The notes under the pieces are model-generated. The model made no database searches. It was not told the DNA's origin and saw only the letters and a program-made list of their open reading frames with translations. A program made the translations under genes and the position numbers. This document shows positions 55,912-64,000 of a stretch of 64,000 nucleotides of DNA, in pieces. The stretch spans positions 1 through 64,000 of the forward strand of contig JAGCNL010000047.1 of NCBI GenBank assembly GCA_017645945.1, in the 5' to 3' direction. Every line of letters starts with the position of its first letter. Positions within the stretch are counted from its first letter, which is position 1. The DNA is from Salinivirgaceae bacterium (GTDB lineage Bacteria > Bacteroidota > Bacteroidia > Bacteroidales > SZUA-534).

Positions 55912-56478
55912 TTATTCTCTTATCACTTTCACCTCGCCGTTACGGCCTATCTTCACAATGCCTGAGGCTTTGTGTTTAGTTGTGTCGTCTTGACGGTGGT
56001 GCACAACATAATCCACATTTTCGATGATACGCGCGTCAATCTCGTCGAAGCAGGCGGGAGCGGGTTGTCCGCTGATGTTTGCCGATGTCGAGACAATCGG
56101 CTTGCGGAACCTCTGGATGAGAGTGGGGCAGAAATCGTCGGTTGCCACACGGATTCCAACACTTTGGTCATCGGCATTTATAACGTTTGGTGCCAGATTT
56201 TTAGCTCCTTCAAAAATGACGGTCAGCGGCGATGTGGCCAGTTCTATCATGTCGAAAGCAATGTCCGGCACATCCTGCACATACGACGGAATCCGCCCTG
56301 CCGTGTCCACAAGCACAATCAGCGACTTGTTGTCGGCACGCTGTTTGATTTCGTAAATGCGTTTCACAGCATCAGCATTAGTGGCATCGCAGCCCAGTCC
56401 CCAAATGGTGTCGGTTGGGTAAAGGATAATGCCGCCATTTCGCAGTACTTCAAGAGCCTTATTAATGTCCTCGTTCAT
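55912..56478 (-). CDS. tsaC: threonylcarbamoyl-AMP synthase
   Basis: From ATG 56478 it has 188 residues (a ten-codon longer frame is less likely). YrdC/Sua5 core: G-G-I-I-L-Y-P-T-D-T-I-W-G-L-G-C-D near residue 15 and K-Q-R-A-D-N-K-S-L near 50, then S-T-S-A-N-I-S-G near 143. It makes the threonylcarbamoyl-AMP used for t6A modification of tRNA. There is no C-terminal Sua5 domain, so it is the short TsaC type. Confidence 0.92.
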   Translation of the reverse strand: MNEDINKALEVLRNGGIILYPTDTIWGLGCDATNADAVKRIYEIKQRADNKSLIVLVDTAGRIPSYVQDVPDIAFDMIELATSPLTVIFEGAKNLAPNVINADDQSVGIRVATDDFCPTLIQRFRKPIVSTSANISGQPAPACFDEIDARIIENVDYVVHHRQDDTTKHKASGIVKIGRNGEVKVIRE

Positions 56479-56571
56479 TGTCAATTTTGTTTTGTCAAAG
56501 ATAAGCAAATAGTTTGTAATCCAGTTTTATAAAATCAACGCGCTGATATACAATGCGAAAGCATAATTACA

Positions 56572-56579
56572 CCCCCCCC
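56572..56579. other. C8 homopolymer tract upstream of YfiR-like operon
   Basis: A run of eight C about 82 bases before the YfiR-like ATG, followed by an A/T-rich stretch. Such tracts can vary in length by slippage. Confidence 0.5.
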
Positions 56580-56625
56580 ATAATAAAAAAACTGTTTTTA
56601 ACTATTTTTTTAATAGAAAATATTA

Positions 56626-56633
56626 TAAATTTG
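56626..56633 (+). promoter_or_regulatory. -7 box TAAATTTG before YfiR-like gene
   Basis: TAnnTTTG match 27 bases before the ATG at 56661. Confidence 0.45.
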
Positions 56634-56660
56634 TGACGAATATCATAATTATTTACGCAA

Positions 56661-57167
56661 ATGAAAAAAGCTCTATTGACTTTAGTGTCTGTTTTTGTGT
56701 TGCATGGTTTGTGCAATGCTCAAGATGACAAATTCAAGGCTCTTTTCATATACAAGTTCACACAGTATATGGAGTGGCCCACATCGAAACAGACTGGTGA
56801 CTTTAAAATTGGTGTATTAGGAAGTTCCCCGATTACCAATGAGTTGAAAGCCTTCACGGCGAAAAGAACTGTCGGCCAGCAGAAAATTGTGGTCGAAGAA
56901 ATCATGGCTATTGCCGATTGCCCCAAGTACCACATCGTGTTTGTGCCGGCAAAAGCATCTTCTAATGTTGGCGAAATCGCTAAAAGTGTTGTCAACAAGG
57001 GGGTGCTGGTTGTGACTGACAAGCAAGGAATGGCAGCCGAGGCCTCTGGTATTAACTTTATTAAGGACGCTGGTCAACAGTCGTTCGAAATAAGCGTCAA
57101 GCACTTGACTGAGCATGGCGTGAAAGCGGGTAAGAGCCTGCTGTCTTTGGGAAATACAATCGAATAG
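56661..57167 (+). CDS. YfiR-family (DUF4154) periplasmic protein
   Basis: The 168-residue protein has a signal peptide (to about N-A-Q at 21) and the family start F-K-A-L-F-I-Y-K-F-T-Q-Y-M-E-W-P near residue 26, then G-K-S-L-L-S-L near the end. YfiR in Pseudomonas restrains the diguanylate cyclase YfiN; in Bacteroidota the domain often sits beside receptors. Here it precedes the TonB-dependent receptor by 22 bases, so they form an operon; no cyclase is seen. Confidence 0.85.
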   Translation: MKKALLTLVSVFVLHGLCNAQDDKFKALFIYKFTQYMEWPTSKQTGDFKIGVLGSSPITNELKAFTAKRTVGQQKIVVEEIMAIADCPKYHIVFVPAKASSNVGEIAKSVVNKGVLVVTDKQGMAAEASGINFIKDAGQQSFEISVKHLTEHGVKAGKSLLSLGNTIE

Positions 57168-57189
57168 TGATTAATTTAAATTTGAAATT

Positions 57190-59931
57190 ATGTTAAAGAA
57201 AATAATACTTTGCCTCACGGTTGCCGCCCTGGTTTCGGCACAATCGTTCGGCCAGAAAAAAGATGTTTCACAAATGACTCGTGCCGACATTATGGCGATG
57301 TCGTACGAGGAATTGGCTGACATGCCTATCGAAGATGTCATGCTGTTGACTAAAATACTTGGTGTTTCGCTCGATGAATTGTACGAAATGCTTCTGAACA
57401 AAGATGTTACTTCGGCTTCGAAAAAGGCCGAAAGTAGTTTTGAATCACCGCTTTCAACAACCGTATTGTCATATGATGAGATAATTGCCTCAGGTGCACG
57501 CAACATTCAGGAGGCTCTGCGCCTGGTTCCAGGAATTATTGTCCGTGAGAAGACAAATGGCAACTATGACATCCACATTCGTGGTAACAACAACATTCCT
57601 GACGACAACCTTACGGTTTACACCGAGAACTCAATGACGCTGGTCATGATTAACAGCCGTCCGGTTTACAATTCTATTAATGGTGGTACTTTCTGGGAGT
57701 CGCTCCCCGTTGATTTTGCCGACATCGACCGTATTGAGGTTGTTCGCGGTGCAGCCAGTGCGCTCTATGGCGCTAACGCTGTCACAGGCGTAGTAAATAT
57801 CATTACTAAAACGCCAGATTCTGAAAATGTTCAAATATTTGGGCACGCTCAAGGCGGAAATCTTGGCTCGTACATGGGAAGCCTTAGTGTTGGCCAGAAC
57901 ATAGGCAAGTTTGGTTACCGCGTATCGGGCAACTATCAGAAGATGAATCGTGTAACTGATAAACTTTATGTTTTTGAGAACGATTCGCTTATGGACAAAG
58001 AGGATATCGTCAATCCTAATTTCCGCTTTAAAAATCCTGCAAGCAGCTGGTTCTCAGTTTGGAATCAAAATAAGTCAATCGAAGATTGGTATAAAAACAC
58101 AGAAACAGCAGTTGACCGCATGGGTGCCAACGTGCAGTTGTATTATAGCTTGAACGATGACATTAATTTCTCGCTTTCAGGCGGTTATCAGAACTCATAC
58201 GTTACTTCATCGTCATTCGGCGACCCACAGGTTTCACTCACTGTTCGTGAGATGAATGGAACGTATTTCGATTTCATTGGCAAGGTGAAGGGATTGTCAT
58301 TGCAGGCCAATGTACTTACTGGCACACAAGATATTGTCCGCGGTGACGAGGGATTCAAAATCGACAATACCAATATTAACATAAATGCAGAGTACGATTT
58401 TGTCTTTGGCGACTTAAATATCCGTCCTGGATTCTACTATCAGTCAGTTCACAACGATGACAAACCGTATCTGACTCGCGACTCGGATGGCAACTACACA
58501 TCAGGATATCTGAACGACCACATTAGAATCAACTCGTTTGCAGGTTCGCTGCGTGTCGATTACAAAATGCTCGATGAGAAACTCCGTTTGATTGGTGGTC
58601 TGCGTGCCGAGAAGTTCAGCGTATCTGATAAGGTTTATTTGCCACTTCAGGTTGTAGCAAGCTACAACTTCAACGACAAGCACATGATTCGTGGTGTCAT
58701 TTCGAGCGCCAACCGTGGCCCGTTCACTGTCGACACCTATTCTAACTATACGTGGAACCGCGAAGGTGTTCGCCCAATGCCATTGAAGATGCATTTTGAT
58801 GGAAACAAAGACCAGTATCAGGCCACTATGACAATGATGGAGCTGGGTTATCGTATTCGTCCGGCCCGCAATGTGGTAGTTGAACTTGAGGCGTTCTCAA
58901 ACGTCACCCGCGATTTCGGCTGCTTGCTGCCCGAGTCAATGACAGCATTTGTGCATACCGATTCGATGGTTGCAAATGTTAATCTGCCAAATGTCGGGAC
59001 CGTGTATTCAACAAAACAACCCGCACCCGCACCTGCAATACCGAATCAGGTCAATCTGAAATACCAGAACATAGACGTTGAAGCTCGCCAATTGGGCGCT
59101 ACTATTAATCTTGAGTGGGTGGCTACCGAAAAGCTGATTTTCAAAGCTTTCGGAACTTTCCAGCAGACAAAGTTGAAAGATTACACTTGCTATAACAACT
59201 CTACCATCATCACTGATATGACCACGCTTGCAGCTGTTAATGCTTCGCAAGGTGTTGGTGTTGAGGGCTTGGGAGTTGACAATTATTTTGTAGTGCCGTT
59301 TAAAAACGGTGTTCAGCAGCAGCTTGATGCTGGCGGAATGCAGCAGATTGAAGCCGGTGTTACCCAGCAGATATTGATTGGCCAGATGATGCAGGCTGGT
59401 ATGACCCAAGAACAGGCCGTGGCACAAGTGGCACAAATGGTGGGCACTGAGACATGGAATAATGTAGCAGCCCAAGTTCACGCAATGGCTGAAAATGCCG
59501 AAATCGATGCTCAAGGAATACCGTCAGCAATCGCCAAGCAGGAATTTGATGCCGGTCAGTATCACCAAACTCTTCAACAACTGGCAGGTATGGGCGTGGT
59601 TGAGTACGATGGCCGTTACGAGAAAAGAACTGTTACCCACAAAGCCACACCAAGTTTCTTCGGCGGATTCAGTGTCAACTACAAACCTATCGAGAAACTG
59701 AGCATCTACGCCAGCGGCAACTTCTATTCGAAACAAACCTTCAAGACTTCGAACGGTGCGTTTGAGACCGATCCGAAATTCACTATGAACTGCAAGGTGT
59801 CGTACAAAGTGTGGAAAGACAATGCTTTGTTTGTCAACGCCCGCAATGCCTTTGGCGACAAGAAGCAGGAGTTTGCCTGGACTGACGAGACCAAAGGCTG
59901 CTACCTTGTGGGTCTTGATTTGAAATTCTAA
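57190..59931 (+). CDS. TonB-dependent outer-membrane receptor with plug domain
   Basis: The 913-residue protein has a signal peptide (to about S-F-G-Q at 22), a helical N-terminal extension (R-A-D-I-M-A-M-S-Y-E-E-L-A), a plug domain (about 75-205; I-Q-E-A-L-R-L-V-P-G-I, I-R-G, V-R-G-A-A-S-A-L-Y-G-A-N-A) and a barrel ending in aromatic F. It is not of the SusC type, lacking the long CarboxypepD_reg start. An unusual Gln/Met/Ala-rich insertion near residues 710-810 (Q-Q-L-D-A-G-G-M-Q-Q, T-Q-E-Q-A-V-A-Q) lies in a barrel loop. Ligand unknown. In an operon with the YfiR-like gene. Confidence 0.88.
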   Translation: MLKKIILCLTVAALVSAQSFGQKKDVSQMTRADIMAMSYEELADMPIEDVMLLTKILGVSLDELYEMLLNKDVTSASKKAESSFESPLSTTVLSYDEIIASGARNIQEALRLVPGIIVREKTNGNYDIHIRGNNNIPDDNLTVYTENSMTLVMINSRPVYNSINGGTFWESLPVDFADIDRIEVVRGAASALYGANAVTGVVNIITKTPDSENVQIFGHAQGGNLGSYMGSLSVGQNIGKFGYRVSGNYQKMNRVTDKLYVFENDSLMDKEDIVNPNFRFKNPASSWFSVWNQNKSIEDWYKNTETAVDRMGANVQLYYSLNDDINFSLSGGYQNSYVTSSSFGDPQVSLTVREMNGTYFDFIGKVKGLSLQANVLTGTQDIVRGDEGFKIDNTNININAEYDFVFGDLNIRPGFYYQSVHNDDKPYLTRDSDGNYTSGYLNDHIRINSFAGSLRVDYKMLDEKLRLIGGLRAEKFSVSDKVYLPLQVVASYNFNDKHMIRGVISSANRGPFTVDTYSNYTWNREGVRPMPLKMHFDGNKDQYQATMTMMELGYRIRPARNVVVELEAFSNVTRDFGCLLPESMTAFVHTDSMVANVNLPNVGTVYSTKQPAPAPAIPNQVNLKYQNIDVEARQLGATINLEWVATEKLIFKAFGTFQQTKLKDYTCYNNSTIITDMTTLAAVNASQGVGVEGLGVDNYFVVPFKNGVQQQLDAGGMQQIEAGVTQQILIGQMMQAGMTQEQAVAQVAQMVGTETWNNVAAQVHAMAENAEIDAQGIPSAIAKQEFDAGQYHQTLQQLAGMGVVEYDGRYEKRTVTHKATPSFFGGFSVNYKPIEKLSIYASGNFYSKQTFKTSNGAFETDPKFTMNCKVSYKVWKDNALFVNARNAFGDKKQEFAWTDETKGCYLVGLDLKF

Positions 59932-59963
59932 CATCGAGAAATCACCTATTATATATAGGTATC

Positions 59964-59993
59964 AAAAAAAGCGACTTTCGGGTCGCTTTTTTT
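59964..59993 (+). terminator. terminator after TonB receptor gene
   Basis: AAAAAAAGCGAC-TTTCGG-GTCGCTTTTTTT, strong bidirectional hairpin. Confidence 0.85.
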
Positions 59994-60139
59994 GTTGGCG
60001 GTGCATCGGCGGGTTGTGTAAAACCATCAATCGGGTGTTCATAAAAGTTCGGCTTATTAACCGAAATCGTCGTTTATCCTTTAAATAATGGGCTTTACAC
60101 CATGGATTACTATTTTTCAAAATATTTATTTTGAGAGTA

Positions 60140-60169
60140 TTGATTAAGAAGAAATTGTTTTTACCTTTG
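60140..60169 (+). promoter_or_regulatory. rpsL operon promoter, TTG -33 and TACCTTTG -7
   Basis: TTG at 60140-60142, 19-base spacer, TACCTTTG at 60162-60169; matches the Bacteroidota consensus. Leader of about 40 bases to rpsL. Confidence 0.75.
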
Positions 60170-60215
60170 CGAACCGATTTTTGCGGAGAATTATGTACAT
60201 TTTATTAATAAAAAT

Positions 60216-60590
60216 ATGCCAACTATACAACAATTAGTAAGAAAAGGGCGAGTAGAAATGGACAAGAAGAGCAAGGCACCAGCCTTGGATTCATGCCCGC
60301 AACGCCGTGGTGTGTGTGTGCGTGTTTACACCACAACACCAAAGAAACCTAACTCAGCCATGCGTAAAGTGGCCAGGGTTCGTTTAACCAATGGTAAGGA
60401 AGTCAACTCTTACATTCCGGGAGAAGGTCACAATTTGCAGGAGCACTCAATTGTGATGATCCGCGGAGGTCGTGTTAAGGATCTACCAGGTGTTCGTTAC
60501 CACATCATTCGTGGTGCTTTGGATACATCGGGAGTAGAGGGACGCAAGCAACGTCGCTCAAAGTATGGTGCTAAAAGACCTAAAAAATAA
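60216..60590 (+). CDS. rpsL: 30S ribosomal protein S12
   Basis: The 124-residue protein starts [11 protein letters not shown] and has T-T-P-K-K-P-N-S-A and [10 protein letters not shown], with the lysines of these motifs intact, as in streptomycin-sensitive strains. It is first in the str operon, directly followed by rpsG. Its promoter at 60140 is clear. Confidence 0.97.
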   Translation: MPTIQQLVRKGRVEMDKKSKAPALDSCPQRRGVCVRVYTTTPKKPNSAMRKVARVRLTNGKEVNSYIPGEGHNLQEHSIVMIRGGRVKDLPGVRYHIIRGALDTSGVEGRKQRRSKYGAKRPKK

Positions 60591-60608
60591 TTTTATCAAT
60601 AAAGTAAA

Positions 60609-61085
60609 ATGAGAAAATCAAAACCAAAGAGTAGGATTCTGTTACCGGATCCAAAGTTCAATGACGTATTGGTTACCCGTTTTGTCAACAATCTGATGTT
60701 GGACGGAAAAAAGAGCACGGCATTCGAGATTTTCTACGATTCGCTCGATATAGTTGGTGCAAAAATGAAAGACAACGAATTGTCGCCTCTTGACATTTGG
60801 AAGAAGGCTCTGCAGAATGTAACCCCGCAAGTCGAGGTTCGCAGCCGCCGTGTTGGTGGTGCAACATTCCAGATTCCGCAAGAAATTCGCGAAACCCGTA
60901 AGGTGGCTATGAGTATGAAGAACATGATTCTGTTCGCACGCAAACGTGCCGGACGCTCAATGGCCGACAAACTTTCTGCCGAGATTATGGCAGCATTCAA
61001 CGAAGAGGGTGGCGCATTCAAGAGGAAAGAAGAAATACACCGTATGGCCGAAGCCAACAAGGCATTCTCACACTTCCGCTTTTAA
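60609..61085 (+). CDS. rpsG: 30S ribosomal protein S7
   Basis: The 158-residue protein is the expected length for S7 in this phylum and starts M-R-K-S-K-P-K-S-R. The G-G-A-T-F-Q-I-P segment and the R-K-R-A-G-R-S-M-A helix are family marks. It binds the 16S rRNA head and nucleates 30S assembly. Eighteen bases after rpsL. Confidence 0.96.
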   Translation: MRKSKPKSRILLPDPKFNDVLVTRFVNNLMLDGKKSTAFEIFYDSLDIVGAKMKDNELSPLDIWKKALQNVTPQVEVRSRRVGGATFQIPQEIRETRKVAMSMKNMILFARKRAGRSMADKLSAEIMAAFNEEGGAFKRKEEIHRMAEANKAFSHFRF

Positions 61086-61098
61086 TTAGAAGAATACA

Positions 61099-63198
61099 AT
61101 GGCAAGAGATCTTAAATACACCCGCAACTTCGGCATCATGGCACACATCGATGCCGGAAAAACAACAACTTCAGAGCGTATCCTGTTTTATACAGGTATA
61201 ACCCACCGCATTGGTGAGGTTCACGACGGCGCCGCCACCATGGACTGGATGGAGCAGGAGCAGGAGCGTGGTATCACCATTACTTCAGCTGCAACAACTT
61301 GCTTCTGGAAATACAACGGCAACGAGTACAAGTACAACCTTATCGACACTCCGGGACACGTTGACTTCACTGTTGAGGTTGAACGTTGTCTTCGTGTTTT
61401 GGACGGTGCAGTAGCCGTTTATTGCGCAGTAGGTGGTGTTGAGCCGCAGTCAGAAACTGTGTGGCGTCAGGCTAACAAGTACCAAGTTCCGCGTATCGCA
61501 TTCGTTAACAAGATGGACCGTATCGGTGCCGACTATTTCTCAGTTGTTAACCAAATCCGCGAGCGCTTGAACGCAAACGCTGTTACAATCCACATCCCAA
61601 TCGGTTCTGAAGCCGATTTCCGTGGTTTGGTCGACCTTATCGAAATGAAGGCGATTGTTTGGGTTGACGACGAGAAAATGGGAACCAACTACAAGTACAT
61701 CGATATTCCGGAAGATTTGGTTGAGACAGCCAACGAGTATCGTGCAAAACTTATTGAGTCGGTTGCCGAATTGGATGACACTCTGTTGGAGCGTTTCTTC
61801 GAGGATCCAGATTCAATCACCGTTGACGAGATCAAGAGCGTGATCCGCCGTGCCACAATCCAGCAGATGATTGTTCCGGTATTGTGCGGTTCAGCCTTTA
61901 AGAACAAAGGTATCCAACGTCTGTTGGACGCTGTTGCAGCATTCCTGCCAAGCCCGGTTGACGTACCTGCAATCATCGGTACCAATCCGTCGAGCGGCGA
62001 GGAAGAAGACAGAAAAGTTGACGCAAAAGAGCCGTTCTGCGGTCTGGCATTCAAGATTGCCACTGACCCGTATGTAGGCCGTTTGTGCTTTATCCGTGTA
62101 TATAGTGGCGTGCTCAACGCAGGTGACACTGTATTGAATATGCGCACAGGCAAAAAAGAGCGTATCTCACGTTTGTTCCAGATGCACTCGAACCACCAGA
62201 ACCCGATGGAGAAGATTGAGGCTGGTGATATTTGCGCAGGTATCGGTTTCAAAGACATTCGCACAGGCGACACATTGTGCGCTGAGAGTGCACCAATCGT
62301 ACTCGAGAGCATGTCGTTCCCGAAACCGGTTATCAGCATCGCCATCGAGCCTAAGACTCAAGGTGACATGGAGAAACTCGATGCAGCTTTGATTAAGTTG
62401 GCAGAGGAAGACCCAACCTTCACTTTGAAGACCGATCAGGATTCTGGTCAGATCGTCATCAGCGGTATGGGTGAGTTGCACTTGGATATCCTTATCGACC
62501 GTCTGAAACGTGAGTTCAAGGTTGAAGTTAACCAAGGTGCTCCTCAGGTTGCTTACAAAGAGGCTATCACTGCTTCGGTTGATCATCGCGAGGTATTCAA
62601 GAAACAGACTGGTGGTCGTGGTAAGTTCGCTGACATCGTGGTTAAGGTTTCTCCTGCAGAGGAAGGCAAAGAAGGTCTTACATTCATCGATTCTATCAAG
62701 GGTGGTCACATCCCGGCAGAATATATTCCTTCAGTAGAGAAGGGCTTCAAAGAGGCTATGAAGAACGGCCCGTTGGCAGGATTCCCTGTTGACAGCCTTC
62801 AGGTTGAGTTGGTCGATGGTTCATTCCACCCGGTTGACTCTGACCAGTTGTCGTTCGAAATCGCTGGCCGTCAGGCATTCCGCGAGGCTTGCGCAAAGGC
62901 AAAACCAATCCTTCTCGAGCCTGTAATGCACGTTGAGGTTGTAACACCTGAAGATTACATGGGTGACGTTATCGGCGACCTTAACAAACGTCGTGGTCAG
63001 GTTGAAGGCATGGAGTCGCGCGCAACAGGCGACCGCGTTGTGAAGGCAAACGTTCCATTGTCGGAGATGTTCGGCTATGTTACCGTTCTGCGTACAATCA
63101 CATCAGGCCGTGCAACATCGAGCATGGAGTTCTCGCACTACGCTGAAACTCCGAAGAACGTGGCTACTGAAGTGTTGGAGAAAATCAAAGGCAAATAA
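61099..63198 (+). CDS. fusA: elongation factor G
   Basis: The 699-residue protein has all G motifs: A-H-I-D-A-G-K-T-T near residue 15, R-G-I-T-I-T-S-A near 58, D-T-P-G-H-V-D-F near 85, N-K-M-D-R near 139 and S-A-F-K-N-K near 261, then domains II-V. Length and position between rpsG and rpsJ identify the main translational EF-G of the str operon. It drives ribosomal translocation with GTP. Confidence 0.96.
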   Translation: MARDLKYTRNFGIMAHIDAGKTTTSERILFYTGITHRIGEVHDGAATMDWMEQEQERGITITSAATTCFWKYNGNEYKYNLIDTPGHVDFTVEVERCLRVLDGAVAVYCAVGGVEPQSETVWRQANKYQVPRIAFVNKMDRIGADYFSVVNQIRERLNANAVTIHIPIGSEADFRGLVDLIEMKAIVWVDDEKMGTNYKYIDIPEDLVETANEYRAKLIESVAELDDTLLERFFEDPDSITVDEIKSVIRRATIQQMIVPVLCGSAFKNKGIQRLLDAVAAFLPSPVDVPAIIGTNPSSGEEEDRKVDAKEPFCGLAFKIATDPYVGRLCFIRVYSGVLNAGDTVLNMRTGKKERISRLFQMHSNHQNPMEKIEAGDICAGIGFKDIRTGDTLCAESAPIVLESMSFPKPVISIAIEPKTQGDMEKLDAALIKLAEEDPTFTLKTDQDSGQIVISGMGELHLDILIDRLKREFKVEVNQGAPQVAYKEAITASVDHREVFKKQTGGRGKFADIVVKVSPAEEGKEGLTFIDSIKGGHIPAEYIPSVEKGFKEAMKNGPLAGFPVDSLQVELVDGSFHPVDSDQLSFEIAGRQAFREACAKAKPILLEPVMHVEVVTPEDYMGDVIGDLNKRRGQVEGMESRATGDRVVKANVPLSEMFGYVTVLRTITSGRATSSMEFSHYAETPKNVATEVLEKIKGK

Positions 63199-63219
63199 TT
63201 CTTGTTATACATTAAACAT

Positions 63220-63525
63220 ATGAGCCAAAAAATCAGAATTAAATTGAAATCTTACGATCACAACTTGGTTGACAAATCAGCCGAGAAGATCGTGAAGACT
63301 GTAAAGACCACAGGCGCAGTTGTTAGCGGTCCTATTCCACTTCCGACACACCGCCGCGTGTTCACAGTGCTGCGCTCAACTTTCGTGAACAAAAAATCAC
63401 GCGAACAGTTTGAGCTGTCTTCTTACAAAAGGCTTCTCGACATCTACAGCTCTACAGCTAAGACTATCGATGCCTTGATGAAACTTGAACTCCCCAGCGG
63501 CGTTGAAGTTGAGATTAAAGTATGA
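63220..63525 (+). CDS. rpsJ: 30S ribosomal protein S10
   Basis: From ATG 63220 the protein has 101 residues, the normal S10 length; the longer frame from a TTG at 63202 is not needed. Marks: [10 protein letters not shown] near the start and G-P-I-P-L-P-T near 39. Also a NusB partner in antitermination. Begins the S10 operon directly after fusA. Confidence 0.96.
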   Translation: MSQKIRIKLKSYDHNLVDKSAEKIVKTVKTTGAVVSGPIPLPTHRRVFTVLRSTFVNKKSREQFELSSYKRLLDIYSSTAKTIDALMKLELPSGVEVEIKV

Positions 63526-63544
63526 CATTTTATAAATTATAAAA

Positions 63545-64000
63545 ATGGCTGGATTAATAGGTAAAAAAATCGGAATGACATCGATTTTCAGTGCCGAGGG
63601 AAAAAACATTCCATGCACTGTTATCGAAGCAGGACCTTGCGTTGTTACGCAAGTGAAAACCGTTGAGAAAGACGGTTACAGCGCACTTCAATTAGGCTAT
63701 GAAGACAAGAGTGAAAAGAATTTCACTAAAGCCGAATTGGGACATTTCAAAAAAGCAGGCACCGCACCAAAGGCAAAGGTTGCCGAATTTTTGGATGTTG
63801 ATGGTGAATACAAGTTGGGTGATGTCATCACTGTTGACATCTTCAACGATGAGGCATGGGTTGACGTTACTGGAATCTCGAAAGGTAAAGGTTTCCAGGG
63901 CGTAGTTAGAAGACACAACTTCAACGGTGTCAACGACGCAACTCACGGTCAGCACAACCGAGGACGCCACCCGGGTTCATTGGGTGCGTCTTCTTACCCT
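63545..64000 (+). CDS. rplC: 50S ribosomal protein L3, partial (cut by window end)
   Basis: The frame from ATG 63545 runs off the right edge after 152 codons of about 205. It starts [12 protein letters not shown] and contains [11 protein letters not shown] and T-H-G-Q-H-N-R, the L3 signature loop. Nineteen bases after rpsJ in the S10 operon. Confidence 0.95.
   Translation, partial: MAGLIGKKIGMTSIFSAEGKNIPCTVIEAGPCVVTQVKTVEKDGYSALQLGYEDKSEKNFTKAELGHFKKAGTAPKAKVAEFLDVDGEYKLGDVITVDIFNDEAWVDVTGISKGKGFQGVVRRHNFNGVNDATHGQHNRGRHPGSLGASSYP

Noticed and set aside
59008..59514. 168-codon minus-strand frame, His/Cys/Leu-rich
   Set aside because: Antisense of the Gln/Met-rich loop of the TonB receptor.

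Overview
The window reads as a chromosome segment of a Bacteroidota bacterium, most likely of the order Bacteroidales. Support: TAnnTTTG-type -7 promoter boxes in front of many genes (clear -33/-7 pairs before gap and rpsL), weak Shine-Dalgarno sequences, proteins carrying type IX secretion (T9SS) sorting tails, a TonB-dependent receptor, and the gene order rpsL-rpsG-fusA-rpsJ-rplC with no tuf after fusA. I saw no tRNA, rRNA or CRISPR array.

Bases 1 to about 21,900 form an AT-rich accessory region. It opens with the 3' part of a polymorphic toxin gene, its likely immunity gene, a displaced orphan toxin tip with a second immunity candidate, and debris of a third tip. Next, all on the plus strand, come a PIN-like nuclease with membrane anchors (4667-6721), a tight five-gene operon of calcineurin-like phosphoesterase, GASH-type helical protein, two GTPases and a GAP1-like protein (7056-13026), and a two-gene ATPase plus TOPRIM pair (13214-15058). 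This block looks like a set of defence or biological-conflict systems. It is followed by a decayed IS1595-like transposase, small genes and pseudogenes, a DUF2188 gene, an internally deleted phosphoesterase relic, and a minus-strand plasmid- or IME-like replication module (HTH protein, RepA-like ATPase, TOPRIM primase-like protein). That module carries two short-period repeat arrays sharing a TGAAAC/TGGAAC core.

Bases 22,000 to 43,000 are ordinary chromosome: glycosyltransferase, TlpA-like thioredoxin, amidohydrolase lipoprotein, SiaC-like regulator, secreted M14 peptidase with four Ig-like repeats, PfkB kinase, membrane nucleotide-sugar dehydratase, birA, TPR membrane protein, lipoproteins and T9SS cargo, a NarL-type two-component system, coaD, a redoxin-like protein, rdgB and argR.

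Bases 43,000 to 64,000 hold carB, two secreted or repeat-built unknowns, gap, rlmD, radC, a TPR-SpoIIE phosphatase, rpe, tsaC, a YfiR-like protein with a TonB-dependent receptor, and the start of the ribosomal str/S10 operon, cut by the window end inside rplC.

The strongest candidates for less-described biology are the GTPase/GAP1/phosphoesterase operon with its neighbouring PIN-membrane nuclease, the toxin-tip cassette array whose duplicated segment differs only at synonymous sites, and the paired repeat arrays of the replication module.
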